A DNA stretch of 64,000 nt from Clostridiales bacterium (lineage in GTDB: Bacteria; Bacillota; Clostridia; Christensenellales; Aristaeellaceae): contig DUQF01000025.1 in the NCBI GenBank assembly GCA_012837965.1, forward strand, positions 30,291-94,290, given 5' to 3'. Each line of letters opens with the position of its first letter. Position 1 is the first letter of the stretch. The notes under the pieces are model-generated. The model had not been told where the DNA came from and ran no database searches. It was given only the letters and a program-made list of their open reading frames with translations. The position numbers were made by a program, and so were the translations under genes. Below, in pieces: positions 44,200 to 53,716 of the stretch.

Positions 44200-45963
44200 T
44201 TACCTCGAAGTATCCATAGCGGCATCGGTATGCTCGCAAAGGATGGAAATCACCACATCATCATGGATGTTGTAAGTTAATTTGTTGCCGCCACGCATGC
44301 TGCCTTCAGCGGCGTTAAAGCAATAGACAATCTTTCCGTAACTGATATCGCCCTGGTCGGCTTCATAAGCGCCATAGCCTACTGCCGGATCTACATACAG
44401 CCCTCTATCACCGTTGGGACTTTGTACCTGGCCCATATCCCTGAATTTGGCGATGACCTCATCTTTTTTCATACCCACCTTCGTGTTGCGTGGACCTCCG
44501 GTAACGGCATCATTTGTAAACAGATAATACAATAATATACCCCTATCGGTGCGGGTAAAACGAGCTTCACCCCAAGAATAGCTAAGCTTAGTACACTCGC
44601 CCATCACGGCAGCATCCTCAATCAATTCCTCTGTTTGCGGGGCGCCCATAGCCTGCTTAAAAATCTCAATGTCGGTATTCATCATGCGGAACTTGGGAAA
44701 GCTGTCCTCGCTGTGATAGTAGCGCTCAAAGCTGCCGGCAATTTTGTACTCCATAACCAGTTCGTTGGAGGTTTTGCCGTATTCGTTTAGGCTGATGGCA
44801 CGCAACTTAATGCGACCGGGACCAAGATAAATAGCCTCTCCGGTAAACTCAGGGCTGTCAACCGTTGGGCGGCTGCCGTCAATAGTATAAAAGAAGCGGA
44901 GATTTTTGTCTTCATCAATGTTGCGCAGCTTCACCCGAATGGGACGGTCATATTCGCCCGTTAGCATATTGGTTCTTGGCGCCATGGGCACGGGCAGAGC
45001 AATGGTGTACTTGACTACCATCTCATCACTGATTAAATCCTGCGATACGGCCACCGCACGGAAAATATACACGCCCTCAGGCAGAGGGATGGGTTCAGTA
45101 AACAGCGTCCCTTCTTCAGGCAGCTCCTCATCGCCCGTGCAGTAATACACATCATAACCCTTCTCGCTGATAAAGCTGACCGACCTTGGTATTGTACCCA
45201 TGTGTCTGCCGCCGGCAAGAGAGGCAATGGGTGCCGCCGGCACGATGGCAGACCGCTCGTTTTTAAAGGAGAGATTGGCCGTTTCTTCGTAAGCTTCCTT
45301 CATCACTTCGGCCGCTTCGGCCATAAGACCTTGGCCTTTAAGTACACGGATAATGTTTCGATAAGCTAAAATACGCAGGGTGTTTTTGCGGGTGGTTTCA
45401 TCGGGCGACTCATTTTCCTGCCTTTTAACTTTATTGACCACTTCGTAATAGACGTCCACAGCGTCCTGCGGGCGCAAGGCCGCCTCATACGCTTCGGCTT
45501 GAAGAGAAAGGATACTTGCGTCCAAAGAAGCTTCGATATCTATTTCTTTGGCGTGCTCAAAGTTTTCAATGGCCCTTGGTATGTCGCCGGTATTGAGATA
45601 TTCTTCCGCCACCGTCCAGTAAGCCTGAGGCGTCGCCGCCTTGCCACGGCGGGCCAGTATCACCTGACCTTGATGGGTTAAGTGCAGGTAAGCGAAAAAT
45701 CCCATACCCGATACTATTAAAAGCACCAAAAGCCCAACCAAAACATGCGCCCAGTTAATGGCAAACCGGCGGGCATAATAGCGATCGGACTTATACTTCT
45801 TTTTCCCACGGCGGGGCGCAGCTTCAGGGCGTACCTTGGGGTACACCCTTTCAAGCTGCGCTTCTCCCGCACGGCGTACGCCGCTATGGTTCATCGCCGC
45901 CCCGCAAAAGGGGCAAACACGGCTTAAGCGGTTGGACTGTTGTCCGCAATCGGGGCAGTTCAT
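44200..45963 (-). CDS. Zinc-ribbon, membrane-anchored TPR protein with CHB_HEX-like domain
   Basis: 587 residues. A zinc ribbon at the start (Cys3-x2-Cys6 and Cys17-x2-Cys20, MNCPDCG and CPFCGAAM) and a basic stretch are followed by one membrane helix (about 71-93), TPR-like helices (about 110-235, including TGDIPRAIENFEHAKEI), and two beta domains. One contains FFYTIDGSRPTVDSPEFTG, typical of the chitobiase/hexosaminidase C-terminal (CHB_HEX_C) fold. The last 150 residues are unassigned (GILLYYLFTND, KVGMKKDEVIAKF). The ribbon would be cytoplasmic and the rest outside. No enzymatic domain is seen. It follows the HEAT gene after 3 bases and probably depends on coupled translation. Confidence 0.82.
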   Translation of the reverse strand: MNCPDCGQQSNRLSRVCPFCGAAMNHSGVRRAGEAQLERVYPKVRPEAAPRRGKKKYKSDRYYARRFAINWAHVLVGLLVLLIVSGMGFFAYLHLTHQGQVILARRGKAATPQAYWTVAEEYLNTGDIPRAIENFEHAKEIDIEASLDASILSLQAEAYEAALRPQDAVDVYYEVVNKVKRQENESPDETTRKNTLRILAYRNIIRVLKGQGLMAEAAEVMKEAYEETANLSFKNERSAIVPAAPIASLAGGRHMGTIPRSVSFISEKGYDVYYCTGDEELPEEGTLFTEPIPLPEGVYIFRAVAVSQDLISDEMVVKYTIALPVPMAPRTNMLTGEYDRPIRVKLRNIDEDKNLRFFYTIDGSRPTVDSPEFTGEAIYLGPGRIKLRAISLNEYGKTSNELVMEYKIAGSFERYYHSEDSFPKFRMMNTDIEIFKQAMGAPQTEELIEDAAVMGECTKLSYSWGEARFTRTDRGILLYYLFTNDAVTGGPRNTKVGMKKDEVIAKFRDMGQVQSPNGDRGLYVDPAVGYGAYEADQGDISYGKIVYCFNAAEGSMRGGNKLTYNIHDDVVISILCEHTDAAMDTSR

Positions 45964-45966
45964 CGC

Positions 45967-46779
45967 TTATTGCCGCATAAAGCGGTCATACATTTCATCT
46001 TCATCAAAATCTCTTTCGGGCGCTTCGCCGCCCAGTTGCTCAATGGCGCTTCGCATTTCGATGTAGTCAAGGTAAGGCGTCTCAACGCTGGCGGCAGCTT
46101 TGATTAAAAGGGGTAGCGCCCGCTCATCTCCAAGCTTACCAAGATAGGCGGAAATAGCAGCTCGCTTGTTTATTTTTCGCTCAAACAGTTTAATAAGTTC
46201 CTCATAAACTCGGTCGTTTGCACCGTAACCACAAAGAACGCTGAGTAAAGATTCTTTACCCTCGTCATCAGCGGAATCAAGTAAAGACAACATCAGAGGC
46301 TTGGCTTCCTCGCCTATGGCTTCCAAAGATTCAAGGGCATTGTCTTTGAGTTCCTTGGGAATATAGGGAGCGGATTGCCAGAGTATATATTCTCTGGCCT
46401 TGGCAGTGTCGCCAATCTCCCGAAGCAAGGTGACTGCCGCCATACGCATCTCGTCCAGCTCACCGCTTTCAAGGCAGGGATAAAGAGGCTCGGGGTCACC
46501 AAGGTCGCAAATGCGGTTTAAAAGCATATCGGGAAGCTCAATGCCCTCATCAAGGTAGGCCCGTGCCCAGTCCACCAACATGTGCGCGTCGGAATAATTT
46601 TCAAAAAACTCGCCCGGTTTTTGGCCGCCAAGAAAATCCTGCGGCGTATCCAAAAACTTTTCATAAACGGCAGGCATATCCGCTTCCATTTGGTCTAAGT
46701 ATTCATAATTGTCCCGATTATCTTCCATCCACTTAAAAAAATAATCAGTGAACGCCTTGTCAAAGTTGGGCAGGTTCAT
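45967..46779 (-). CDS. HEAT-repeat-like protein
   Basis: 270 residues, highly acidic, predicted all-helical and soluble. Repeated helix pairs such as EMRMAAVTLLREIGDTAKA, DNALESLEAIGEEAKPLML and KRAAISAYLGKLGDERALP are characteristic of HEAT/PBS-lyase-like repeats, which form protein-binding scaffolds. I do not know a function. AAAGGAGTGACAC before the ATG is a strong site. It lies 11 bases after hslO and 3 bases before the zinc-ribbon TPR gene. Confidence 0.82.
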   Translation of the reverse strand: MNLPNFDKAFTDYFFKWMEDNRDNYEYLDQMEADMPAVYEKFLDTPQDFLGGQKPGEFFENYSDAHMLVDWARAYLDEGIELPDMLLNRICDLGDPEPLYPCLESGELDEMRMAAVTLLREIGDTAKAREYILWQSAPYIPKELKDNALESLEAIGEEAKPLMLSLLDSADDEGKESLLSVLCGYGANDRVYEELIKLFERKINKRAAISAYLGKLGDERALPLLIKAAASVETPYLDYIEMRSAIEQLGGEAPERDFDEDEMYDRFMRQ

Positions 46780-46790
46780 GTGTCACTCCT

Positions 46791-47705
46791 TTAAGCCTTG
46801 ACAGCTTTTTCCAAAAGCTCAGTTAAATCCTCAGGGGTAAAATTGCACTTAACACGGCAAAACCAACACACAAGCTCCATGTCTTTATCGTCTTTTATCA
46901 TTTTTTGCAGCTCATTTTTGCCGGTTGCAATGAGAGCCGCGGCCATCTTGTCCCTTGAGCAGTCACAGTGAAGAAATAACGGGGTTTCTTCCAAAATCTC
47001 CAAATCCATGTTCCTAAACCAAGCAGTGACAAGGGTTTTGAGGCTACGGTCATAAATCTCCCGGCTGATGCCCGCAAAAAAGGGCAGCATATTATCAAGC
47101 TGGATGATTACTTCATCCGAACAGCCGGGGAGGGTCTGCACCAAAATGCCGCCGGACGACAGCACCACCCCGTTTTGGTTCAAGCAGCCAAGGGCTAAAA
47201 TGGTGGGCGTTTGCTCGGATACCTTGTAGTATCGCGCCAAGTCCTCAGCCACCTCACCTGAAACAAGCTGCACCGATCCGGTATAGGGTTCTCCCTTTCC
47301 ATAATCCTTTACCACTGAGAGTCGACCGTTTTTACCGATAAAGCCAGCCACGTCCTGTCTGACTCCGTCAATAGTAGGAAGCTCCACCTGCGGGTTATCG
47401 CAGGTGATTTTAAGATTGTTCCCATGACCTACGCAAATAACGCGCCCACCGGGGCCATCGCCAGCCATGGTGAGGGTAATAGAGGATTTTTCTTCTTTTA
47501 ACATGACCGACAGCATGGAAGTACCGGGCAACACCCTGCCCATGGCGGCGGTCGCAACGTCGCTTGCCTGGTGAATGTCAGCTGCCTTTTGCGCCATGCG
47601 GGTAGTACGGCACATCATAACCCTTACCTGCCCGCCAAATACAGTCATGCGCAGCATGGAATCAGGTTCATCAAATATGAGGGGTTCTACATTCAATTGA
47701 CTCAT
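46791..47705 (-). CDS. hslO: Hsp33 redox-regulated chaperone
   Basis: A cytoplasmic holdase that is activated when oxidants displace its zinc. The 304-residue protein has the N-terminal core (MGRVLPGTSMLSVML, GGRVICVGHG, GFIGKNGRLSVVKDYG) and the zinc switch Cys247-x-Cys249 and Cys280-x2-Cys283, with an extra Cys287. ATG 47705 is used; a GTG 21 bases upstream is possible. The gene starts 1 base after the methyltransferase stop and is in a five-gene cluster. Together with the FprA-Hrb protein it shows investment in oxidative-stress defence. Confidence 0.95.
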   Translation of the reverse strand: MSQLNVEPLIFDEPDSMLRMTVFGGQVRVMMCRTTRMAQKAADIHQASDVATAAMGRVLPGTSMLSVMLKEEKSSITLTMAGDGPGGRVICVGHGNNLKITCDNPQVELPTIDGVRQDVAGFIGKNGRLSVVKDYGKGEPYTGSVQLVSGEVAEDLARYYKVSEQTPTILALGCLNQNGVVLSSGGILVQTLPGCSDEVIIQLDNMLPFFAGISREIYDRSLKTLVTAWFRNMDLEILEETPLFLHCDCSRDKMAAALIATGKNELQKMIKDDKDMELVCWFCRVKCNFTPEDLTELLEKAVKA

Positions 47706-47706
47706 T

Positions 47707-48444
47707 TCACTTCTCTTTTCTTGCACTGATATGCCAGCGTTCGCTTAGCTCATGGGGCGCTTGCCCAATGTTGCCATGAACGGCAAGGAGGCAAAAACCC
47801 GCTTTTTTCAGAGCGCCTTTTAGCTCTTCCAAGCTCCACGCCCGCTGCTTTTGCAACTCGTTAATGCGGCGGTAGCTCTCCCCTTCTTTCACAAAAATAT
47901 CAAGGGACAGTTCCACGATTCTCTCTTCTTCGTTATAGGTGTTTTGCCAAATGTAGGCTATATCTTCCTTGGACTCAAAGAGGGTGTTGTTGCCAAGCGC
48001 TTCTTTTAATTTATAGGGCGTTGACAAGTCCATGATAAAAACGCCGCCATCCACCAAGTTTTGATTGACCGACGCAAAAAAGGCCAAAAGCTCCTTTTCA
48101 TCCAAAAGATAATTGACACCATCGCAGGTACATAAAAGGGCATCCTGTTTTTGGTGTAGGGATAAGGCGCGCATATCTTGGGCGATCAGGGGTATGAAAC
48201 TTCCTTGGAACCGTAGCTTGGCAGCGGCAACAGACAGCATATCTTCGGAAATGTCCACTCCGGTCATACGGTAAGTTTTAGCCAAGTGCTGGGTCAAGCC
48301 GCCTGTTCCACAAGCGCATTCGGTAACCCTCGCCCCCGGCACAACGCCTTGATTGCTTAAAAGCCGCTCATAGCCCAGCGCCCAAGCCTCGTAGTCAACC
48401 TCGTCCATCAGGCGATCATACACCTGCGCAAAGGCTGTGTACAT
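47707..48444 (-). CDS. Class I SAM-dependent methyltransferase
   Basis: 245 residues. The Rossmann SAM-binding core is clear: VTECACGTGGLTQHLA (motif I, about 40-55), MTGVDISEDMLSVA, and DALLCTCDGVNYLLDE, followed by VFIMDLSTPYKL. This resembles the broad Methyltransf_25/YqeM-like group acting on small molecules; the substrate is unknown. Its ATG overlaps the last base of the upstream stop (TAATG), so it is coupled to the DUF624 gene. Confidence 0.9.
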   Translation of the reverse strand: MYTAFAQVYDRLMDEVDYEAWALGYERLLSNQGVVPGARVTECACGTGGLTQHLAKTYRMTGVDISEDMLSVAAAKLRFQGSFIPLIAQDMRALSLHQKQDALLCTCDGVNYLLDEKELLAFFASVNQNLVDGGVFIMDLSTPYKLKEALGNNTLFESKEDIAYIWQNTYNEEERIVELSLDIFVKEGESYRRINELQKQRAWSLEELKGALKKAGFCLLAVHGNIGQAPHELSERWHISARKEK

Positions 48445-49439
48445 TAGTCCTGAGCCTCGGAATTGTCGTTCAGCGCTTCAAAATCCTCAAAGTCGAGGTC
48501 GTCATCGTCCTTTTTCAGTCCACGACCCACCTCAGCCCCCTCAATGCGGGGGTTGAGCAGCTGATCAAAGGCGGCATTGGACACCGACGCAAAGAGGAAC
48601 CTGGAAACAGCGCACCCCATCAAAAGATAATAGCCGCCAAGGAACATGAGGGCAAACAGGGAGTAGGGCGTAAACAGGCTCACCACAACACAAATTGTCA
48701 TGGGAATTAAAGCCGCCAAGCGAATACCAACGGTTTGAGGCAGCTTGCCCACAGCCATGAGCAGGCTGTTGCGCAGCACACCCGTAAAGGGCAACTGATA
48801 AGTAACCAACATAGGATATGCATAGCATAAAATCAACGACCAGAGAAGGCCGACAGAAAGCAGGAAGTATTTGGGGATTAACCAAATCCAGTTGTTTTGC
48901 GCCATCTGCCCGTAAAAAACCCAGCCCAAAAACAGGGCGGCCGGTAAGAGCGAAGTGATCAATGAAAACAGCAGCGACTGCTTCCAGTTTTCTTTAACGG
49001 CATCTTTAAAATCGCTAAAAACAAAGGCGTGCTCGTCCCGTGCCCAGTTACGGGTCACATAGGCAAGGCCTGCCTGCCCGGGGCCGCTAATGGTAATGGC
49101 GGGAATAAGCCATATCAGACCCGAAAGAATCAGCCCATATAAGTTTTCCATATCCCCGTCTACCAAGGCCAGCATCTCAGGGGTAACGGTATCCGCCCCT
49201 TCCTGCACTTGCTGCAAGATGGCGCCGTAACCAAGCAGACTGTTGATGATTAAAACAATCACAACCAATGTGGGCAAAAAGAAAGGTAAAGCAATGATAT
49301 TCAGCTTGAAAAAGGAAGTGAACCGGATGCGGAACATTTCCCAAAAAAGCTGCCAGCGGTTGCGGGGTAAATCATCCTTTTCAAAGTCGCCTTTGCCGCT
49401 TTTTCCATAAAAATAAGAATTAAAAACTCTCTTAAACAC
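48444..49439 (-). CDS. DUF624 (YesL-like) membrane protein
   Basis: 331 residues with five or six membrane helices (about 46-70, 105-125, 155-180, 190-215, 235-275), matching DUF624 by the layout and by the FFKLNIIALPFFLP and ISGPGQAGLAYVTRNWARDEHAF segments. Family function is unknown; several members lie near carbohydrate uptake genes. The C-terminus is acidic (KKDDDDLDFEDFEAL). The start is GTG 49439 after GGAGGCGACAC. It heads the cluster DUF624-methyltransferase-hslO-HEAT-zinc ribbon TPR. Confidence 0.9.
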   Translation of the reverse strand: MFKRVFNSYFYGKSGKGDFEKDDLPRNRWQLFWEMFRIRFTSFFKLNIIALPFFLPTLVVIVLIINSLLGYGAILQQVQEGADTVTPEMLALVDGDMENLYGLILSGLIWLIPAITISGPGQAGLAYVTRNWARDEHAFVFSDFKDAVKENWKQSLLFSLITSLLPAALFLGWVFYGQMAQNNWIWLIPKYFLLSVGLLWSLILCYAYPMLVTYQLPFTGVLRNSLLMAVGKLPQTVGIRLAALIPMTICVVVSLFTPYSLFALMFLGGYYLLMGCAVSRFLFASVSNAAFDQLLNPRIEGAEVGRGLKKDDDDLDFEDFEALNDNSEAQD

Positions 49440-49473
49440 GTGTCGCCTCCAAACGTTGGTGTGCTATCAGTGT

Positions 49474-49502
49474 ATTATACCACAGAATCTGCCTGTTGCG
49501 AA
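49474..49502 (-). promoter_or_regulatory. Promoter of the DUF624-hslO cluster
   Basis: On minus: TTCGCA (49502-49497), a 17-bp spacer and TATAAT (49479-49474) preceded by TGG. Confidence 0.7.
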
Positions 49503-49523
49503 AAAGATAGGGCTTATTTCAAT

Positions 49524-49549
49524 CAAAAAGCAAGGCAAAACGCCTTGCT
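49524..49549 (-). terminator. Terminator of the V-ATPase operon
   Basis: AGCAAGGC (49529-49536) pairs with GCCTTGCT (49542-49549); on the minus strand TTTTT follows. Confidence 0.88.
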
Positions 49550-49585
49550 GAAATAGAATTAAATCCCAAAAATTTGCTAGCCCGC

Positions 49586-50227
49586 TTATTGCTCCGCTTC
49601 TTGACTGATCATTTCCTTGACCTTCATCAAGCGTACCACTGAGCTACGCTCGTTTTCGTCAAGCTTCATGGAGATAACACGGATGGTTTCTTCAAACTGA
49701 GGAATCATGACGTATTCAAGAGCATTCACCCGCCTGCGGGTCTTTTCGATTTCGTCCGCCAAAAGATTACAGCTTTTTTCAACCTCCGCTAACTTTAAAA
49801 GGTCGGGCAGAAGGTCCGCCATAGTGGATATGGCTTCGTCAAGCTCCACGCTGGTTTCAGCGTAGCCGTAGGGGCGGACAGTGTCGCCAAGACCTTCTTC
49901 ATTCAGGCTCACAGTGGGCACCCGCACTGATAAAATGTTTTTCGTACCAATAAACACCTCTGCCTTGCGAGCGGGATATAAGAGGGCTCCTTCAAGCGCC
50001 GTTCCTTCCATGACGGCGCTGGCCAGCGCAAAGCGTCGCAGCGCCTGAGGCAGGCTTTCTTCCACACGCCTTCTTAAGGCGGCGTTTTCCCGAACCAAGG
50101 CGATAAAGCGGCGCACCAAGGCATCCCGCTTATCCTTTAACAGCTTGTGGCCACGCTTGGCAGTCACCAAGCGGCGCTTGATGCGGGTCAGCTCCATCCT
50201 GGTGGGGTTAACACGCAGGGTCGCCAT
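49586..50227 (-). CDS. atpD: V-type ATPase subunit D
   Basis: 213 residues. Subunit D forms the central rotor shaft of the V1 head. The long N- and C-terminal helices (NPTRMELTRIKRRLVTAKRGHKLLKDK at the start, split by a short globular part) and the RRVNALEYVMIPQFEETIR segment identify it. GAGGAGG precedes the ATG, which overlaps the atpB stop by one base (TAATG). It is the last gene of the operon. Confidence 0.96.
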   Translation of the reverse strand: MATLRVNPTRMELTRIKRRLVTAKRGHKLLKDKRDALVRRFIALVRENAALRRRVEESLPQALRRFALASAVMEGTALEGALLYPARKAEVFIGTKNILSVRVPTVSLNEEGLGDTVRPYGYAETSVELDEAISTMADLLPDLLKLAEVEKSCNLLADEIEKTRRRVNALEYVMIPQFEETIRVISMKLDENERSSVVRLMKVKEMISQEAEQ

Positions 50228-51606
50228 TAATCTTCCTCCTCGGGCAAGTACTTATCGACCATTTCGTCACGGATACGCTTAAGTTCGTTGCGAGGCAGCA
50301 TCTTTAACAGATCCCAACCAAGGTTGAGCGTTTCCTCAATACTGCGGTCGTTGTGATAGCCTTGGGATACATACTGTTCTTCAAAGGCGTCGGAGAAAGC
50401 GGCGAACATCTTGTCCACATCGGATAGGGCCGCATCGCCCAAGATAATGGCCAGTTCCTTGGCGTCCTTACCGCGGGAATAGGCGGCAAACAATTGGTTC
50501 ATGGTGGGGGCATGGTCTTCACGGGTCTTGCCCTCGCCTATGCCCTTGTCCTTCAGGCGGCTAAGGGAGGGCAACACGTTAATGGGCGGTTGAATACCCT
50601 TGCGGTGCAGTTCACGGCTTAGAATAATCTGCCCCTCGGTGATATAGCCGGTCAGGTCAGGAATGGGGTGGGTGATGTCATCCTCGGGCATGGTGAGGAT
50701 GGGAAGCTGGGTAATAGAACCCTTCTTACCGCGAATACGCCCGGCACGTTCATACAGGCTCGCAAGGTCGGTATACAGGTAGCCGGGATAACCGCGGCGT
50801 CCGGGGATCTCCTTGCGGGCGGCGGACACTTCACGCAGGGCTTCGGCGTAGTTGGTCAGGTCAGTTAAAATAACCAACACGTGCATGTCCTTTTCATAGG
50901 CCAAGTACTCCGCGGCTGTCAGCGCCATGCGGGGCGTCGCGATACGCTCAATGGCGGGGTCGTCCGCTAAGTTCATAAACAACACCGCGCGCTCAATGGC
51001 GCCCGTGCGCCTAAAGTCGGTGATAAAAAAGTCGGCCTCTTCAAAAGTAATGCCGATGGCAGCAAAGACGACAGCAAACTTTTCGTCCTTGCCAAGGACT
51101 TTGGCCTGGCGGGCTATCTGGGTGGCAAGCTGGGCATGCGGCAGGCCGGAGCCTGAGAAAACAGGCAGCTTCTGCCCACGCACCAGCGTGTTCAGACCGT
51201 CGATGGCAGACACGCCCGTTTGGATAAATTCACTGGGATAGTCACGGGCGGCGGGGTTTAGAGGTTCGCCGTTGATATTTCGGCGCATCTCGGGGATAAT
51301 TTCCGCTCCCCCGTCACGGGGCTGCCCCATGCCGTCAAATACACGGCCAAGCATGTCCATAGAGAGGCTCAGCTCAATCCCTCGCCCCAAGAAACGAACC
51401 TTGGCGTCATCAATTTTTAGGCCGTTGGACGATTCAAACAGCTGCACCAAGGCACGGTCGCCGTTGACTTCCAGCACTTTGCCACGGCGCTTTTCACCGG
51501 TGGCCTGTTCAATTTCAACCAGTTCGTCGTAGGTGACGCCCGATACATTTTCCACAAGGATAAGCGGGCCGACAACCTCTTTGATGGTACGGTATTCTTT
51601 TAGCAT
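50227..51606 (-). CDS. atpB: V-type ATPase subunit B
   Basis: 459 residues, the non-catalytic nucleotide-binding-fold subunit of the V1 ring. It shows [22 protein letters not shown], the [18 protein letters not shown] region in place of a Walker A motif, FVNLADDP-like [17 protein letters not shown], and the [22 protein letters not shown]-terminus typical of bacterial and archaeal B subunits. AAGGAAGG sets the ATG just after the atpA stop. Confidence 0.98.
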   Translation of the reverse strand: MLKEYRTIKEVVGPLILVENVSGVTYDELVEIEQATGEKRRGKVLEVNGDRALVQLFESSNGLKIDDAKVRFLGRGIELSLSMDMLGRVFDGMGQPRDGGAEIIPEMRRNINGEPLNPAARDYPSEFIQTGVSAIDGLNTLVRGQKLPVFSGSGLPHAQLATQIARQAKVLGKDEKFAVVFAAIGITFEEADFFITDFRRTGAIERAVLFMNLADDPAIERIATPRMALTAAEYLAYEKDMHVLVILTDLTNYAEALREVSAARKEIPGRRGYPGYLYTDLASLYERAGRIRGKKGSITQLPILTMPEDDITHPIPDLTGYITEGQIILSRELHRKGIQPPINVLPSLSRLKDKGIGEGKTREDHAPTMNQLFAAYSRGKDAKELAIILGDAALSDVDKMFAAFSDAFEEQYVSQGYHNDRSIEETLNLGWDLLKMLPRNELKRIRDEMVDKYLPEEED

Positions 51607-51607
51607 A

Positions 51608-53374
51608 TTACCTTCCTTCCTCCTGTGTCAGCTGCGCCATCTGCTCGGACAATTCCTTTTCGATTTGCTCAAACTGCTGCAAGTCTTTTTCCTCAATATA
51701 CTTAGCACGGGCAATCTGGTCACGCACAGGCAGGCTAAGCAGAACGTTCAGCGATGCCCCGTCCTTTAGCGCCTGATGCCCCAATTTATCGTACTGTAAA
51801 ACCAAATTAAGCATGAGATGCTGCTTTTCAAGGCTGGTATAGGTATCAACATCGTCAAAAGCGTTTTGGTGTAGATAGTCTTCACGGATGGACCGTGCCG
51901 CTTCCATGGTGAGCCTGTCCTCTCGGCTCAGCGCGTCGATACCTACCAAACGCACGATTTCGTTAAGCTCGGATTCTCTTTGCAGGATATCCATCGCCTT
52001 TTGACGAAGAACGTTCCAATCGGCACCGACATTTTCATCAAACCACTCGCTCATGGACGATACATACAGCGAATAGCTTTGCAGCCAATCGATGGCCGGG
52101 AAGTGGCGGCTGTAGGCAAGCTGCGCGCTTAAGCCCCAGAACACTTTAACAATACGCAGGGTGGCTTGTGAAACAGGCTCGGAAATATCGCCGCCGGGCG
52201 GTGATACGGCGCCGATAGCGGAAATGGAACCTAAACGGCTGTCAGAGCCCAAGCAGTTGACCACGCCCGCCCGCTCGTAAAATTCAGCGATGCGGCTGGA
52301 TAGATAGGCAGGGTAGCCTTCCTCACCGGGCATTTCTTCAAGCCGGCCGGACATTTCACGCAAAGCCTCTGCCCAGCGGCTGGTCGAATCGGCCATAATG
52401 GCTACCTTGTAGCCCATATCTCTATAATATTCGGCAATGGTGATACCGGTGTAGATGCTTGCTTCACGCGCCGCAACGGGCATGTCGGAGGTATTGGCAA
52501 TCAGCACCGTGCGCTTCATGAGGCTTTCGCCCGTGCGGGGGTCGTGAAGCTCGGGAAATTCCATTAAAACGTCGGTCATTTCATTGCCACGCTCACCGCA
52601 GCCGACGTAGACAATGATGTCCGCGTCGGCCCACTTGGCCAGCTGATGCTGAACCACCGTTTTGCCCGAACCGAAGGGACCGGGTACGGCAGCAACGCCG
52701 CCCGAAGCGATAGGGAAAAAGGTGTCGATAACACGCTGGCCCGTTACCATAGGCTGTTTGGGAGCAAGCTTTTCCCTATAGGGGCGCCCCTGTCTAACCG
52801 GCCAACGCTGGAACATTTGCAGCTGGTGCTCATTGCCCTGTTCGTCTTTGATGACGCACACGACCTTATCCACAGGGTACTCGCCTTGTTCGATGGATAC
52901 AACTGTACCCGAAACCGTGGGCGGCACCATGATGCGATGCTCAACCACAACCGTTTCCCGCACCGTTCCAATAACGTCCCCGGGCCCAACCACGTCGCCT
53001 TCGCTTACCTTGGGCACAAAATCCCAAAGCCTTTCTCGGGACAGGCTGGGCACTTCCACACCTCTTTTGATGCGGTCGCCCGTTTTTTCATAAATGGTAG
53101 TCAGCGGACGCTGAATGCCGTCAAATATGCTTTCAATAAGGCCCGGCCCCAACTCGACCGACAAGGGAGCGCCCGTCGATTCGACCGGTTCGCCTGGACC
53201 CAAGCCAGCCGTTTCTTCATAAACCTGAATAGAAGCCTTGTCGCCACGCAGCTCGATAATTTCGCCAACAAGGCGGCTGTTGGACACACGCACCACATCA
53301 AACATGCGCGCGTCCTGCATGCCGCCAGCGACAATGAGCGGGCCGGCAACCTTGATAATGGAACCTTTTGCCAT
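51608..53374 (-). CDS. atpA: V-type ATPase catalytic subunit A
   Basis: 588 residues, the ATP-hydrolysing subunit. It has the beta-barrel N-domain ([20 protein letters not shown]), the bulge insert region (about 110-190), Walker A G232-P-F-G-S-G-K-T239, the [20 protein letters not shown] motif, and [27 protein letters not shown] before the ATG is strong. A large open frame on the opposite strand is a codon-bias shadow. Confidence 0.98.
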   Translation of the reverse strand: MAKGSIIKVAGPLIVAGGMQDARMFDVVRVSNSRLVGEIIELRGDKASIQVYEETAGLGPGEPVESTGAPLSVELGPGLIESIFDGIQRPLTTIYEKTGDRIKRGVEVPSLSRERLWDFVPKVSEGDVVGPGDVIGTVRETVVVEHRIMVPPTVSGTVVSIEQGEYPVDKVVCVIKDEQGNEHQLQMFQRWPVRQGRPYREKLAPKQPMVTGQRVIDTFFPIASGGVAAVPGPFGSGKTVVQHQLAKWADADIIVYVGCGERGNEMTDVLMEFPELHDPRTGESLMKRTVLIANTSDMPVAAREASIYTGITIAEYYRDMGYKVAIMADSTSRWAEALREMSGRLEEMPGEEGYPAYLSSRIAEFYERAGVVNCLGSDSRLGSISAIGAVSPPGGDISEPVSQATLRIVKVFWGLSAQLAYSRHFPAIDWLQSYSLYVSSMSEWFDENVGADWNVLRQKAMDILQRESELNEIVRLVGIDALSREDRLTMEAARSIREDYLHQNAFDDVDTYTSLEKQHLMLNLVLQYDKLGHQALKDGASLNVLLSLPVRDQIARAKYIEEKDLQQFEQIEKELSEQMAQLTQEEGR

Positions 53375-53377
53375 GAA

Positions 53378-53716
53378 TTAATCCTCCGTATCGTTAAACA
53401 AAATATCTGCTCCGACTGCCTTTTCCACGTTTTTACGCACCCTTTGCATGCCAAGACCGTCGCTGCCATGAACCCCCGGCAGGGGAATAAGCGTCACGGT
53501 GGGGTCGGATGCGTATTGCGCAAACGTTTCGGAAAGGTCTTTGGCAATATCTTCGGTAACAAAAATGAGCGGAACCCCTTCCTGCACCAGCCGATGCACC
53601 GCCAGCATCGCCTGCTGCGGGGATCTGACAGGCCGCACAACCATGCCCAGGGTGCGAAAGGCCAAAACGGCATCGGAACTGCCGATAACGCCGATCTTTG
53701 AACTTTTTTTAGACAT
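53378..53716 (-). CDS. atpF: V-type ATPase subunit F
   Basis: 112 residues. The alpha/beta fold starts SKIGVIGSSDAVLAFRTLGM and contains VPLIFVTEDIAKDL, standard for the central-stalk subunit F (NtpG) that binds subunit D. ATG 53716 fits AAAGG spacing better than GTG 53725. The start overlaps the subunit C stop by 8 bases, and atpA begins 3 bases after the end. Confidence 0.94.
   Translation of the reverse strand: MSKKSSKIGVIGSSDAVLAFRTLGMVVRPVRSPQQAMLAVHRLVQEGVPLIFVTEDIAKDLSETFAQYASDPTVTLIPLPGVHGSDGLGMQRVRKNVEKAVGADILFNDTED

Noticed and set aside
52646..53701. 351-codon open frame on the plus strand opposite atpA and atpF
   Set aside because: It is antisense to two well-conserved genes, has no ribosome site and no recognisable protein; codon bias of atpA explains it.
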